Assembly (NCBI RefSeq): GCF_029962835.1
Contig: NC_080588.1
Location: 65,062,001 to 65,126,000 of the forward strand
Source: Magnolia sinica
Lineage: Eukaryota; Streptophyta; Magnoliopsida; Magnoliales; Magnoliaceae
DNA length: 64,000 nt
Direction: 5' to 3'
Numbering within the stretch: position 1 is the stretch's first letter; every line of letters starts with the position of its first letter. A program made the position numbers and the translations under genes. Shown piece by piece: positions 1 through 13,832 of the stretch. The notes beneath the pieces were generated by a model. The model made no database searches and was not told the DNA's origin. It saw only the letters and a program-made list of their open reading frames with translations.

Positions 1-2198
1 TAAAATCCTGGCTAAAATCCTGGCCATCAGATTATCGTCAGTAATGGGGAACCTGATTTCAAATTATCAACATGCTTTTCTAAGGGGTAGACAGATAACC
101 GATGGTGCATTAATCGCTAATGAAGTGCTTCACACCTACCACTCGACGGGAACGAAATCCATATTCTGCAAACTTGACATTGAGAAAACTTATGATCATG
201 TTGACTAGGGGTTTCTTCAATATATGCTGATCCGCATGGGGTTTGGAGTCAAATGGAGGGGTGGGATTCAATCCTGCATCGAGTCGGCCCAGTTCTCAAT
301 CCTCCTCAATGGTGTCCCAAAAGGTTTCTTCCCTAGCTCTAGGGGCATTCGGCAAGGGGATCCTCTTTCCCCTCTCCTCTTTCTTTTCATCGACGAGGCC
401 CTATCTCAGATGATTCTCAAGGGCCAAAGCGTGGGCCATTTCAAAGGGATCTCTATGCCAGAGGTCCATATGCCCATCTCCCACATCCAATTTGCAAACG
501 ACACCCTTATCATGCTTGAAGCAGAGGCGGAAGCCGTTCTCAACCTTCACACTACACTCCGATGCTTTGAAGCTGTCTCTGGTCAGCGAATAAATATGGA
601 CAAATCGAAAATCTTTGGGGCCAATATTCCGAAGCAGGACTTGTCTGTTTTTGCTAATTCGTTGGGGTGTACTTATGCTCAATTCCCTACCTCATTCGTT
701 GGGCTTCCCCTAGCTATCTCCCCCCCCCCCCCCGTTGTCGATGTGGGACAAGGTTGTGGACAAAATCCACAAGTCGCTGGCCACGTGGAAATGCAAATAT
801 CTATCCATTGGGGGAAGACTCACCCTTATAAAAGCTGCCTTATCTAACATTCCTATATATTTCATGTCCCTCCTGTCGTGGCCCCCTGCTGTTCTGCGTT
901 GGATCGATAAGTTGAGAAGGGACTTCCTATGGTGTGGGAAGAAAAATCAAAAGAAATTTCATCTCCTAGACTAGAAGGAGGTCTGTAGCCACTTTCAGGA
1001 AGGTGGAGCGAGCGTCAAAAACCTTAAAATCATGAACAGAGCCCTACTGGGTAAGTGGTCATGGAGGCTAGGATCGGAACAGGATGCGCTATGGTGGTCT
1101 ATAATAAAAGGAAAATATGGATCTTCGCCCAGGGGGATGGTGGACAAAGGACTCTTCGGCTTATAGAGCGTCTCATATCTGGAAAGGTATCCTTCGCTCT
1201 AAAAACAGTGGTTGAAAACACGGGCTTCGAACTGGGGAATGGTGTCGCAATTCGTTTCTGGGAAGACCAATGGTTGGGGGAATCGACGCTCAAGGACCGA
1301 TTTCCGTCCATTTACCGCCTCGCCGTCAACAAGAACACCCTGGTCGTCTACTTCTCCTCCACCGACTCAGGCATTGTCTGGAACATACTTGTTCGCAGGA
1401 ACCTTAATGAATGGGAAATAAATGACTACACCAATCTCCTCCACTGTTTGGCCTTAGCTTCTCCGAACCTGGCGATTCCTGATAAGATCTTCTGGACGAA
1501 AGAAAAATTGGGCCGTTTCTCTGTGAAGTCTCTATACTCGCTTCTAATTCCCAACTCTCCCCTGCGGTCTCGTGCATCCCCTTTTCTCTGGAAATACCCT
1601 ATACCCCCCAAGTTCATCTGTTTTGCTTGGCTCATGGCTAAGAATAGGATCCTAACGATCGACAACCTGCAGAAAAAAGGAATGCAACTCCCCAACATTT
1701 GCCTATGCTGTATGGGAAATGAGGAGTCTGTCGACCACTTGCTGGTTCACTGCCCATTCATATCCCTCATTCGGGATGATTTTCTTTCGAGATTCAATGT
1801 GTCTGGATGCATGCCTCAATCTACTTCTCACTTACTGGATTACTAGAATGGATTTAAATTGGGCAAAAGAAAAACTACGGTTTGGAAAATAACTATCGTC
1901 GCTATCTGGTGGGCGATGTGGAAGGAACGAAACAAGAGATGCTTCAACAACTCTCAATCAGCGGCTTCAGTTGTAGGATCCTGGGTGAAGAACCTCACCA
2001 TCGAATGGGCAGCTATCGTCCCCGATCTGAAGGGTTTTGACTTCCAGTTCTTAGGACACTAATTTTCTTTCCTCTCTTTCTGTTTCTTTTCTTGTTTTCG
2101 TTTGTTTTCTTTTTCTTTGCTGCTCCTGCCATCTCGGCAGTCTTTGTAGTTTTTCGCTTGTTTTAATATAAGCCCATTACTTCTATAAAAAAAAAAAA
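1..2198 (+). mobile_element. L1-type LINE, 3' part, degenerate (LINE-A)
   Basis: This is the reverse-transcriptase half of a plant L1-like non-LTR retrotransposon, cut by the left window edge. In order it shows RT motif GIRQGDPLSPLL (around 340-380), the catalytic box as FAND instead of FADD (around 495), the LSIGGRLTLIKAALSNIPIYFMS-type region (800-870, quoted in part), and a zf-RVT cysteine/histidine motif (CLCC...H...HC, around 1700-1760). Coding ends at 2062; a T-rich 3' UTR and an A-tract near 2187-2198 follow. It is dead: a TAG replaces the Trp after DHVD (around 207), the frame shifts at a run of about 14 C near 720-733, and a stop lies near 972. It converges on DBR1, ending about 200 bases past the last exon I can place. 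Confidence 0.9.
720..733. repeat. poly-C tract inside LINE-A
   Basis: About 14 consecutive C bases sit inside the LINE reverse-transcriptase region exactly where the reading frame changes. Slippage here probably caused the frameshift. Confidence 0.8.
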
Positions 2199-2405
2199 GG
2201 TGATATATGAGCTAAGTTATAAAAATAAAAATAAAAATAAAAAAAGAAGAAGAAGAAGAAAAGAAAAAAGATATTTGAGGGAAGTCTATGATTTATTTCA
2301 CTGGCACTAACAGTGAATTTTCAGGAACATTTAGGGGATAATATGCTATGATTGCATGAAAGTTAATGAGATAAAAACATCAACAGAAACACAAAAGTTT
2401 ATTTA

Positions 2406-5400
2406 TCATGAACTATGCAAAGGATGACAACAATTACCTCTCCGGTGTAATGTAGGACTCTGTGCTATCATTCTTGATTCTGATGTGCTATCAAGAAGAT
2501 AAGGGAGTTCTAGAAACTGCAGTAGGGATTCCGTCTGGGGGTTTCGACAATGTCCTAAACAAAATAAATTAAATGAAAAACTGTCACTATGTCAGCGCGC
2601 ATGTTGCAGTCTTGCAGATTCTAATTTGTCCTTGAAAAAAAAAGTCCTTGAACTATCAATGGAAAATTGTACGTAGTACCTTAAAAAGCAGGAAATCACA
2701 CATACTACCTTCCCATAAAAAGGCAATTATTGTATGATTACATTAGACAAGATATAGTGACAGCTTTATTCTGATGGTATCACAGAATTGAGGGCCAATT
2801 AAAGGACAATAATACGAGGGAGCTGAAAGCAATAACTACTAGCACACATCTGTTTTCTAACATCCAAAACAAGATACCTTAAGTCTAAAAATGATGCCTC
2901 CTAACAAGCCTAGTCTGGAAATTTTTGTATGGGTCGTATCAGCAACCTGGAGAGAGCATTCATATTTCCCAGGGTGCAATATTTGCCAGAGAAAAAATCG
3001 TGGTTTTTTTTTTTTTTTTTTTGCATTTACTTGGACAGGAGTTCAGGCATGAAATGTGCGGTTGTCGTTTGTCTTTATGTCCAAACCTGTGTAGAAAACC
3101 CCAATATACAATGTGCATGTATATAAGGATTGAGGAGTGATACCAATACCATATGACTGGTCTTATACAATGTACCTTGACATGCATTGTGATGGAACAA
3201 CCTGCCTATATCAGCATGCTCCAAATATTTCATCTAATGAACCCCGCTGTGGATTAACCACAGTTTAAATCACACTCATCTGATGATCCTAACCATCTGT
3301 CTGATCAGTGGCAAGTGGACACTCAGAAAAAACTGAATGTTTTATTACTTGGTAACCAATTATATTGCTACCACAGATGCAGTTTGGCAAAGAGAAGTAG
3401 AAAACAGTTAACAGTTTCCTTTTTATGCTGGGTAAGCTGGCTCGAATTCAAGACCTCTCAATGTTGAAACATTACCTGTCTACCACTGAGACATGGGCTC
3501 GAAACCTAGTTACAGTATTTATTAAAAAGGGAGCCAGAAAGGCTAAAAATACATCAGCAAGCATAAATTCTGCTGTATGCACCTTGTACATCAATAAAAT
3601 AAATAAATAAATAAAAGAAGGAGAAGAAGAAGAAGAAGAAAACTGTCCATTCCCAATAGCAATCTTCTGTCTTACAGACCACGAACTCATTAAGGGCCAA
3701 CATGCAAGATATCATCCTACCCCTTGCAACCTCTATGACCTGACTGACAAAACCAATTTGTTGGGAATGTCCTATTGTTGCATTCCTACTAACTGTTCCA
3801 TATACCTGCAAGAGAGCACATCCTCACAGAATCTGCCCCTTTATTCCCTCAAACCTAAGTAATATGTGACAAAAAGCTGAGAGAGCAATCGAGGCAATGT
3901 CCAATCCAAGGTTACCTGGATCATGGGCCGCTTTGATAAGTGGTACGGGAACAGGAACATGGTACGCTGCTTCCTCCAATACGTGGTACACTAGGGGTAG
4001 GATCATGTGCATCATTCCAATGCATACACTGTGTATGCAGTATAGTTTTATATATGAACTCATATTGCAATTTATATGTGAAATGATGAATGTTGTTCTT
4101 GTTATAGATCTCGTATAGCTAGTGTTATAATATAACTAAATAAATAAAGGGATATTTATCTACCTTAAGAACAAAGAGCAACAATTTAGGTCGCTAAAAA
4201 TAGCAATATGGATCGCAAATGACCCATAATCCGAAATGCTCGATCCGGAACAAAAATCATGGGGGTGTCATGTTTTAGGTAACATACTCCAATCTAGACG
4301 AAATGGGTGAAGGCACAACGTCCACACCTCTGAAACTAGAAAAAAAAAAAAATAGTACATAAATCATATATGAAAATGAATTATAAATTACATCTTATCA
4401 AGGAATGAAGTTTAGCATTGAGTTGTTGATCCTTCTAACTAGGTGTAACTCCCACTTTGAATTGCACTTCAAACTCACACTCCCACTCCCACTTCCTAGC
4501 CTTTTATACTCGAAAACATTTTAAAACAGATGCTTCCTCACACCCGCACCCAAATCTGTTGCTAACTCGCTTAACACTTTGTGAAACTTTAAATACTATA
4601 ATTTACAAGAAAAAAAAAACAAAAAAAATCTTTAAAAAGAAGTGTGAAGCATCTCTGTTAGAGTATAATTAAAGAAAAAGGTTCCTAATCCATAAAGGTA
4701 TCCCATTGTGGTAACGGTGCCCAGCATTACCGATAAGCTGAATAAACGAAATGGCCAATATGGGGGGATATAATGGCCAATACGCCCCCGTATCAGTCGA
4801 ATTTATTTATTTATTTATTTTTGGTCAAAAACATCTGGAAAAAATGCGAAAAATTGTAAATATTCTAACTATGCATTCATTTCTAATTTTGAACATGTTT
4901 AAGGTAGTGTAACGGTCCAATCTTTAGTGAGAGTGTTTTATCGGGCTGTCTAATAAATTATGAACCTGAAAACTTGGAATTAATTGCAAATCTTTTATAT
5001 TTAATTATTTAACTATATAATATCAATATAAATTTATTAGAATGAATGTAATACCAAAACATCTCATATTTGTAGGTTTTATTATTATTTATAGTATTGG
5101 TGTATTACATACCTCGCGACTCTCATACATTTCATTTCAACACAAAGGTTAGGGATTTTTGATATCATTTTTCCCAATAGATCTTAAGAAAAAATGAAAT
5201 TAAATTCAAGTGAATAATGTTGTTGATTTGGGGCTGATTTGGCGGACCATTCGATGTCCCAAATCAGCCTTAATTTCATGCAATCTATTGGTACTTATCC
5301 CACAAATGGATTGGTGGACATTTATTGGATAGTGAAGAATGAAAAAATATCACATGGTCCTATTTCGAAAAAGAAGTCTACAAATTAACAATGAAAATCA

Positions 5401-6214
5401 TTCAACTAATTTAATTTTTGGATTGTGACTCAGCAACAACGGTCCATAATTTGATTAATTAATTTTGAGTTAATATATCTTCATGTACAATTTTTTAGGG
5501 CCATGTACATGGGCCTACCTTGATGTATGTATTATATATCCATGTCGTTCATCCGTTTTGCCAACTCATTTTATGACATGGCAGATCTTGATCTCAGGTG
5601 GACCACTAGTAGGTGAGGCCCTGAATGCAAGGCCCATCTCAATGTATTGTTATATCCATGTCGTTAATTTGTTTTACCAACTCATTTTAAGGCATGGTCC
5701 CAAAAATCAGATGAATCTAAATCTCAGGTGGACCGTAGTGAGTGATGCCTTGAATGTGGGGCCACCTCAACACATTTGTTGTATATCCATGCCATCCAAC
5801 CTTTTTGCCAACTTATTTTAGGGCGTGGTACCGAAAATGAGGCAAATCCAAATCACAGGTGGACTGCATAGTAGGGATTAAATTCCGACCATTAAAAACT
5901 TCTTGGGCCAAAAGATCTTTTTGGGTCAAGCCGTCGTTTGTGTTTTCCCTTAATCTAGGTCTACGTGACCTTATCAACAGGTTTGATGGAAAATAAACAT
6001 TACAATGGGCCATAGGAAGTTTTTAACTGTGAGCATTCAATCCCTATTGTGCGATCCACCTGAGATTTAGAATTGTTTCATTTTAGGGACCATGGCGTGA
6101 AATGAACTGAAAAAAACAGATGAACAGCATAGATATACAACACATAAATCAAGGTGGGCCCCATGCACCAAAACAGTTCATGTGCATGTGCACTAATCGG
6201 CGTATGCCGCAAAG

Positions 6215-6245
<31 letters not shown>

Positions 6246-6274
6246 CTTAAGTGCTTTGCATTTGTTTTTTTTCC

Positions 6275-6320
<46 letters not shown>

Positions 6321-9300
6321 GGTCCATACCATGGGAAAGAAAGAAGAAGAAGAAGCAGCAACCGCAGTAACCCCGTAGTAGTGTTGCACCAGTAGGGGTG
6401 TCAATGGGCCGGGCTCAGGCCTGAAAATTCAAAATTTTGAATAGACCCAGCCCAACGGCCCAACCCGAAACATTCAAAATCCGGGCCGAGACCTACCCCA
6501 GGCCCGGCCCGTTGACAGCCCTACACACCAATAGACGAAGAAGAAGAAGAAGAAAATCAGGTGTGTTTTCTTTTTTTCTTTTTTTCTTTTTCTTTTTCTC
6601 GTTTTCTTTTAGGTTACCGTGTGATGCAGGACAATTAACCACTTGCTCTAAAAGCTCGAACTGTTAGAGTATGACGAATTAATCCATTTATCTCATAGCC
6701 CAGGCCCCACATCTCAAGGGTTAGAACCTCGACCGAACCCTCCTCGTGGGCTCCAAATCACATGGGTACCGCCTCACATGGGCTGCCCACCCCGAGTGTG
6801 TCCCCGCATCCCACAGGCTACCCCACTCGAGCCTGGTGTGAAATGCACATTAATCACCCCCGGTGAGGAATCGCGAACACGAGACCTCTCCCGTGGGCCC
6901 CGCCCACCCCGAGTATGCCCCTGCATCCCACAAGCGACCCCACTTGAGCCCGGTGTGAAAATGCCACTGCATTACCATGCGTAATGACTGTTACGGGGAC
7001 CATAACGACCATTATGCCCTGTAACAGCTGTTACGACCCCGTAACGGCCATTTCAATTCTCTTTTTTTGGACCCCACCATTTCAGCCCCGTATCATGTAA
7101 CGATAAATGCCATTACTGTTACGTATCAGCTGATACGGCTGATACATAACAGATTTGGGACACCTTGCAATCCACACAACCATTCTTCACAAATGCAATT
7201 TTTTTACGCAAAAAAACTAAATACAAAGTACACAGTAAACTGGCAGCTTCTTCAATAAACCTTCTATCTGTTTGCCTGAGGTGTAAAGTTTTCATCGAAC
7301 ATGAGAAATTAAAATATGTAGAGAACATTACCTGATGATGAATTATTAAAGCCGGACTGAAAAGGATCGTAAGATGGGACTGTCCTTGAAAAATCAAAAG
7401 GCTTGGCCCCTCTAGCTTTTAGCTTATTCCTAACCCACTGTCGGTAATCTTGGTTTTCAAGGTGCTGAGTGCTGCATCACATCGAAAAGGATTGTAGATT
7501 AGCAATACTTCCTATATTGCAACTGATTTAACAAAAAATAAAAATATTTCAATTTCACACAAAGCAAACCATAGAGACACACACCCGAACTGCATAGGTC
7601 TTCTGGTCAAAGGGAAGATAAAATTGAATTTCCGTGTTATAGCAAGCCACTCTTCGTCATACTGAATTTCGTAAGGTTCCGGGCCAGATTCAATTTCAAG
7701 AATCTAGAGAATAAACAACAGCAAAACAAACTGAATTAGCTTCTAGATAATGGCAATCGTGAAGTGCATAAAGAGAGTACCTGTAAAAATTTGCGCCCTG
7801 GAAGGCACTTATCAAGTGCCAGGAACTTTGTAATGGGACCACCTTCCCCATGTTGAACAATAGCTGGGAATTTGCAGTGGAGATGAGCCGAAAACCAGTA
7901 TGGTGGTTTCAGTTTGTCCAGCAATTCTGCAGCAGCTTTACTTCCCAGAGTTCTTTCCTGAATCTGACAATGATTTATGTAAAAGATATATGGTGTTAAA
8001 TAAACAACAGCAATAGAAAGCCCAGCCAAACGACTAAAACAATTAAGCTTACTCTATTAACTACCCTCCATTTAAATTTTCCACTATATTCATTAACTGA
8101 AATCATGTGAGGCCTCTTACTCAACTAATAAAGAGAAGACATGCTAAAGCATTTGGGACGTCACAACGATCATCATCATCATTATCTAAGGTTTATCCCA
8201 ACTAATTGGGGTCAGCTACATGAATCCTGTTCCGCCATTCCACAAGGACCATATCTTTAGTTACCATAGTTGGGATGTCACATCAACACCACAATCAATC
8301 AAAGATTTAGATGAGATCAACAAGATTGCCATCAGATATATGGAAAAAAATCATTGGCGCTACAGAAATTTTATTTAAATGAAAGGATCATTGAACATCA
8401 ACTATCCAACTTAATAGCTTTAACCAGGGATTCTATGAGAATGTGCTATTTTATATTTACAAAGCAGTCTAAAAAGTGCGACCCTTACATACCTGACACT
8501 ACCTCTTCCTTGAGAAAAAACAAGTTTCTTCCAGATTCCATTTCCGTAGTGATACCAACAAGGTTAATATGTGAAATGAATATATAATTGCTTCCTCAAA
8601 AGCGATTCTATGCATCTAATAACACCAATCATATAGAAACCAAGTTTCGGTATCTCTAATGTGCCCTCTTGTAGTGGCCTGCTCATAAAATCCCTACCAT
8701 AGTTTTTATTGTCCGAGCGCTATAGAACTGTAGAACCCTCCCTCCATAAAGTGTTTTAAGTGACACATGGGATTTCCAATCATCAATCCGGATGATTCAT
8801 TCAATAGTACCATTGAGAGCAAGCCATGGTGCAAGAATCACAACAATCGGATGATCCGGGCCAATTTGTGACAACCATCTATTGTTTATGAGACAGATCA
8901 CACAGGTAGAATCATCAAACCAAAGTGCTACTTTGGAATCATAAGCAATACAAAGTGGGATCTATAAATAGATGTTGTTTCAAGATGATGATTTGACCTA
9001 TTTTGTTTCTACGCTCAATCTTGGCTGTCCATTTTTCATGCTATTGATCAGATGTTTAGGATAATCTGATTGATGTGATTTTTGCAACATGGCTTGATCC
9101 TAGTAGAATGAATGAATGAACAATTCAAATCAATGACAGCTCACACCAAATATCATTCAAAAGCTCTAGGGATGTTGCTAACATCCCCATGAAGGTAAGG
9201 ACATTAGCAAAACCACAGTGTGCGCACGCGCACATGCATACAAAGCATGCTCAATGTTAAACAAGAGAAATGTAGCATTTGAAGTTTTAACTATAATGCT

Positions 9301-12300
9301 GGCTTTTTTCTTTTCTTTTTTCCTAGTTAAAGGTTGTGATCAAATAGGTCTATTCCTCACAATAAGATGCAGATATGGGTGGGATAAATAGAGACACTTG
9401 GATCTGAAAATTATGAGTAACTAGTAAGTCGCTAAAAGATTTGTTCTTGCTCTATTGCACAACCCTCCATTTGGAGTTTCCATTACATTCATCAAGTACG
9501 TGTTGCTCCCAAGTTGAGGCAACTAAAGGGAAGGTACGAAAATGTGTGTGAAATACATAAAATCAAGCCTATTTGAGACCATACCATCAAGAACTCTATA
9601 GTTGTTATGGCACATTTGCTTCAAATGAGATGCACCTTGAACATCGGGTATGACAAAAGAATGATAGTATTTCCAACTAGCTTGATTGAGAAATTCATTT
9701 CATAAGATCACAATTTTGTATTGATGTGCTCTAGAAATGTGATCACGGTATGACATAATTACCTCTTTCTCGAAAAAGGGTTTTTGACGAACAAGTTCCT
9801 TCCAGTTTCCATAGTCAGTGATGCCAACAGGCCAATCATGCGAAATGAAAATATCGATTGGTTCCTCAACTTGCATGAGCTTGTGCACATCGTACTCACG
9901 CACGTGATATATAGACCGAATATCACTCTCGTTATAAGGAGCCCTCTCAAAATGTCCTGCTCATGAAACACTGAAAAAATTTTGGATACACCAAGGGTAG
10001 TAGAATCACATGATAAGTACCATGTAACTAATCCAACAATCCATATGCATCTTGAATGTAAATAAGGCAATGCAACATTCAAAGACTTAATTATCAATCC
10101 CTTTTTTCACTATAATACATACATGGATGATACAAGAGTTACGAAATGCAGGGATGATTTTAAAAGAGGGTGTAAAGGCCTTTAGTAACAAAATAAAAGA
10201 TGAAAGAGAAACCATGTGAATGATAAGATTAACTTGCCTAGAGAGTAGTGCCGTGCATTATAGATTCCGGATAGCCCACCAATGCGGATGTTGCCAAATT
10301 TGATAACTCCAGCAAAGCCCAAGAAATATATGTTAGGTGCTGCCCATCCTCCATAGTACCTACAAAGGCAGCCAATGAGTTGAGTGCATTACAACATAAC
10401 CCCAGAAAAATCTAAGAAATCCAATACTTGAACGAAACCAGATAAATTCTGTCATCTATAGAGAAGTACACTCCACCAATAGAATTCGTACTTTTTTTAA
10501 TAAAAAAGATAGAAAGAATTCGTACTATAAACATAAACCAGTCAGAAGACACAGAACCATTAGGCACATGCCAAATCAACATTATAGTAAACTCAGGAGA
10601 CTTTACAGTAAAGTAAGAAACTGAAAGATAATGGCCACTCGCACAAAAAGCAATAAAAAGGAAAAAATAAACCAACTAAACAAGATCGATGACAAACAAT
10701 ACCAAAATGCAAAATTTATAGCTTACGATGATGGTTTAAGCAATCATCATCAACAAATTGGGGCTGGCTACATGAATCATGTTCTGCATTCGACTCTATC
10801 ACAGGCCATAAGGGGCGCCCTAGCCACCTTTGCCCATGTCTCACTGCACCCAGGTTCCGATGCAGCATGTTACTTATAGGGAATGCCCTAGGCATCTAAG
10901 TGTGGTGATTAAAGTACAAAGAGTTGACTGCCAATAGCACAAAATTTAAGCATATGCATTTCTGATTGTTACAGCCATGGATTTGAACTTTAACATACTT
11001 CACTAAATTCACTCCAATACATAGACAGTGCATAGAGTTTACAGCCACCATATCCTTACGACCCATATCGTAACGGTAATGGTGGTGGCTGTTATGGCCT
11101 CCATTACTGTTACGGAATACCATGAACTTGCTATATAATAAAAATTAGAAGACAAGACAAAAGCGTACAATCTAAACCTTCATAGCTTTTGGTTTGTGTG
11201 TATTCATGGTGCATGCTTTTGAGAATAATCCACCAGAAATTTGTGGGTAAGTAGGGAAACTGAAGAGAAAACCAAATGAGATCTGAATGATTGTAAATGG
11301 TACTTTCTATGTTTCACAGTTAAATAAAAAGGACAAAGATTTGCTTGAGACTTGCTTGTAGCTAGTTGCTATTGTACTCAAGGCACCTATGGGGTATGGT
11401 GCCCTCCTTGTAGGAGGGACTTATCTGATGAGGAGGCAAATGAGTTGTCAGACTGTTGGAGTGCTTGCAGCATTTTCACCAATCTTTGTCTTCATCGGAT
11501 GCCCCGGTTTAGAGTGCCTATCCATCGGGTAAATTTTCAGTTTGAACTTTCTATAACTTGACCCATAGAGCTTCATCATTTCCAAATCAGGATTTCCTTC
11601 ACGGCCTCTGGTTTTATGGTACTCCATCTAAGGTGGCGACTTTCGCTTGGTTGGTGGGAAGAGAGAATATTAACCATAGATAATTTTTAGAAACGTTTGA
11701 TGATACTTCCCAATGTTTGCCTCATCTAAATAAATGAGGCGGAGACGATAGATCATATTTTTCTTCATTGCCCACTAACGAGGCAAATTTGGTCTGGGTT
11801 TTTGGTATTGTTTGAAGTTGCACGGGTTATGCCTTTTACGGTCACCGCACATTTTTGGGCCTGGCAAGATGGGTTTCTTGGTAAGGTCGAGTTATCCATA
11901 TGGCTCTTGGTCTTGCTAGAAGTGTTCTAGAACATTTAGAAGGTGCTTCCTCAATAGCAAAGGCCCCTGGGAGGAGGTCTTTTGGATGTCTAGAAGAGAT
12001 GTTCTAGATTGGGTATCCGGAGTTAAGGATGTTAATGATTGTAAAATTGTCTTTGCTTAAGTTGTAATTTGGGGTTGTATTCTTTCCCTTAGGCTCGTTT
12101 GGTTTTTGTTGCTTTTTAATAGTATTGCAGTACTCTTCAAAAACCAAAAACTAAAAATAAAAAGGACACAAGGGGAGAAAATACAAAGGTTTAAAAAGAA
12201 AAGAAAAAAAAAAAAAAGAAGCATCAAGAGCTAGTTTGAAGGATTGGCCATGTTTCATGACTGTGTATGACAGCTTCAAGGCAGCACAACTGGATTCAGT

Positions 12301-13783
12301 GCCTTTTTTTTTCTTGAAGAGCTGAATTCATTTATTCTATCCCCCACAAAAAACAATAGCACATCCCACTGAAAATTCAAATCATCACTAGCATCCTAAC
12401 CTTGTCAGTTGCCACAGCTATTTGTGGTCAACATAACGCATCCTGATTCGCCAATGATTCCTAAGGCTCTATTGTCGGTAATCTCATTACCTTGATCCAA
12501 GTCCATAGTCAAATCCAGCAAATTCCCAGTAACCGATCAAATCATTCAAAGAAAACCAAACTAAAATGATATACATGTTAAAACTCACAGTTCCCACAAG
12601 TAATTCGATGCCTCGTGATTCCCGCCAATGAACACAGTGGGAATAGGAGCTACTTCTTGTCCAGAGTAGTACTTCCAGAATGAGTTCATACTGCGGTACT
12701 TGGGTTTGACATTTAAGCTCTCCAAATCATTTTCATTCCGAACAGCCTGCTCAAAATAACAATACTCAGCCAATGGTCAGCCAATGGTTGCTCCATGTAC
12801 AACTAACCAAATGATGAATTCTCGACAAAGAATTACAGGGTCCCGATCATCCATTAGGAACATGTGTACTGTCCATACTAATGCATCCAATCTGTGTAAG
12901 TGGGCCAATGGTTCAGTAATCCATGTTGTTTAACTGATGGGGCCCATTTTGGTAGAGGACTACTCCAATTATCTTCTAGATTGGAAGATTGCAAACCCTT
13001 GGTCAGTAGCCTACAAGTAGATGGTTGAGGACAAAAGCAAAGCAATGGTCTGGTGGAAAGGGCCAAACATCGGATGATGACCATCAGACAAATGGCCTGG
13101 ATCAACAAACAATGGGCCTCAACTGTACAGACTAGGAACATCAGTGCACTGTACATGTCCCAGTACATCAGGGCCCCACAACCTCACTCAATACTCATAC
13201 AGAGTATGAAAATTTACAGAAATGCACACAACAATTGTACGAGTTCATCCGAACAGTCCAAACCATGGGCCCCACTGTTGATAGTTCATGTGCCAGAAAC
13301 AGCATCGCCCATGCATTATTGGCAAACATTTCAGAATTCAACAAGTGAATGCCCACTACAGCTCTCCAAGCCAATGCCTCCATCTACAGCAGGCCCCACA
13401 GCTTGAACGTTGAGGATTGAACTACAGAACAATTGCACAGTGACCATGCATACCTCACCCCCTACATTCCAATCGTTCTGGGGCAAATCGGGTCGGTACA
13501 ATTCTGGGGCAAGGACAGGCGTACAACGGGACTTGCGCAGATTGGATGGTGTGGATTGAGGCAGATGTGTGCCACGTGTAAATGAACTAGTATAAAAGAG
13601 AAAAGGAAGGGTAGGGACCTGGAAGTCGCCACAGCAAAGGAGGAGATCGATCTTTGTATTCTCCACCTTCTCGAGATGTAGGAGAGTTGAATATACGTCA
13701 TCCAGCTCTCCGTGCATGCATCCTTCTACTGCTATCTTTTTTTCACAGAAAGAGATGAAACGAAGGAAATGAAAATACTTCCA

Positions 13784-13832
<49 letters not shown>

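Larger units (their letters stand above)
2555..7331 (-). other. DBR1 intron 8 (4.8 kb), repeat-filled
   Basis: Phase-1 intron between exon 8 (ending TCATCATCAG) and exon 9 (starting GACATTGTCG). It holds a tRNA-like segment (3425-3510), simple repeats, a fold-back MITE with partly duplicated arms (5505-6170), a GA microsatellite, a small GGGCC palindrome (6392-6526), a GC-rich repeat (6600-6960) and a TAACGG-rich element (6980-7150). No exon was found inside it. Confidence 0.75.

Noticed and set aside
3425-3510. functional tRNA gene
   Set aside because: A- and B-box-like sequences are present but no cloverleaf pairing or terminator was found; a SINE-like remnant fits better.
6078-6404. ORFs rich in Ser-Leu or Arg-Glu repeats
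   Set aside because: They translate the (GA)n microsatellite and flanking poly-A tract.
13331-13717. DBR1 starting at the internal ATG of GCMHG (128-codon ORF)
   Set aside because: This would lose the first metal-binding residues and read into intron 2; the spliced start gives the conserved N-terminus.
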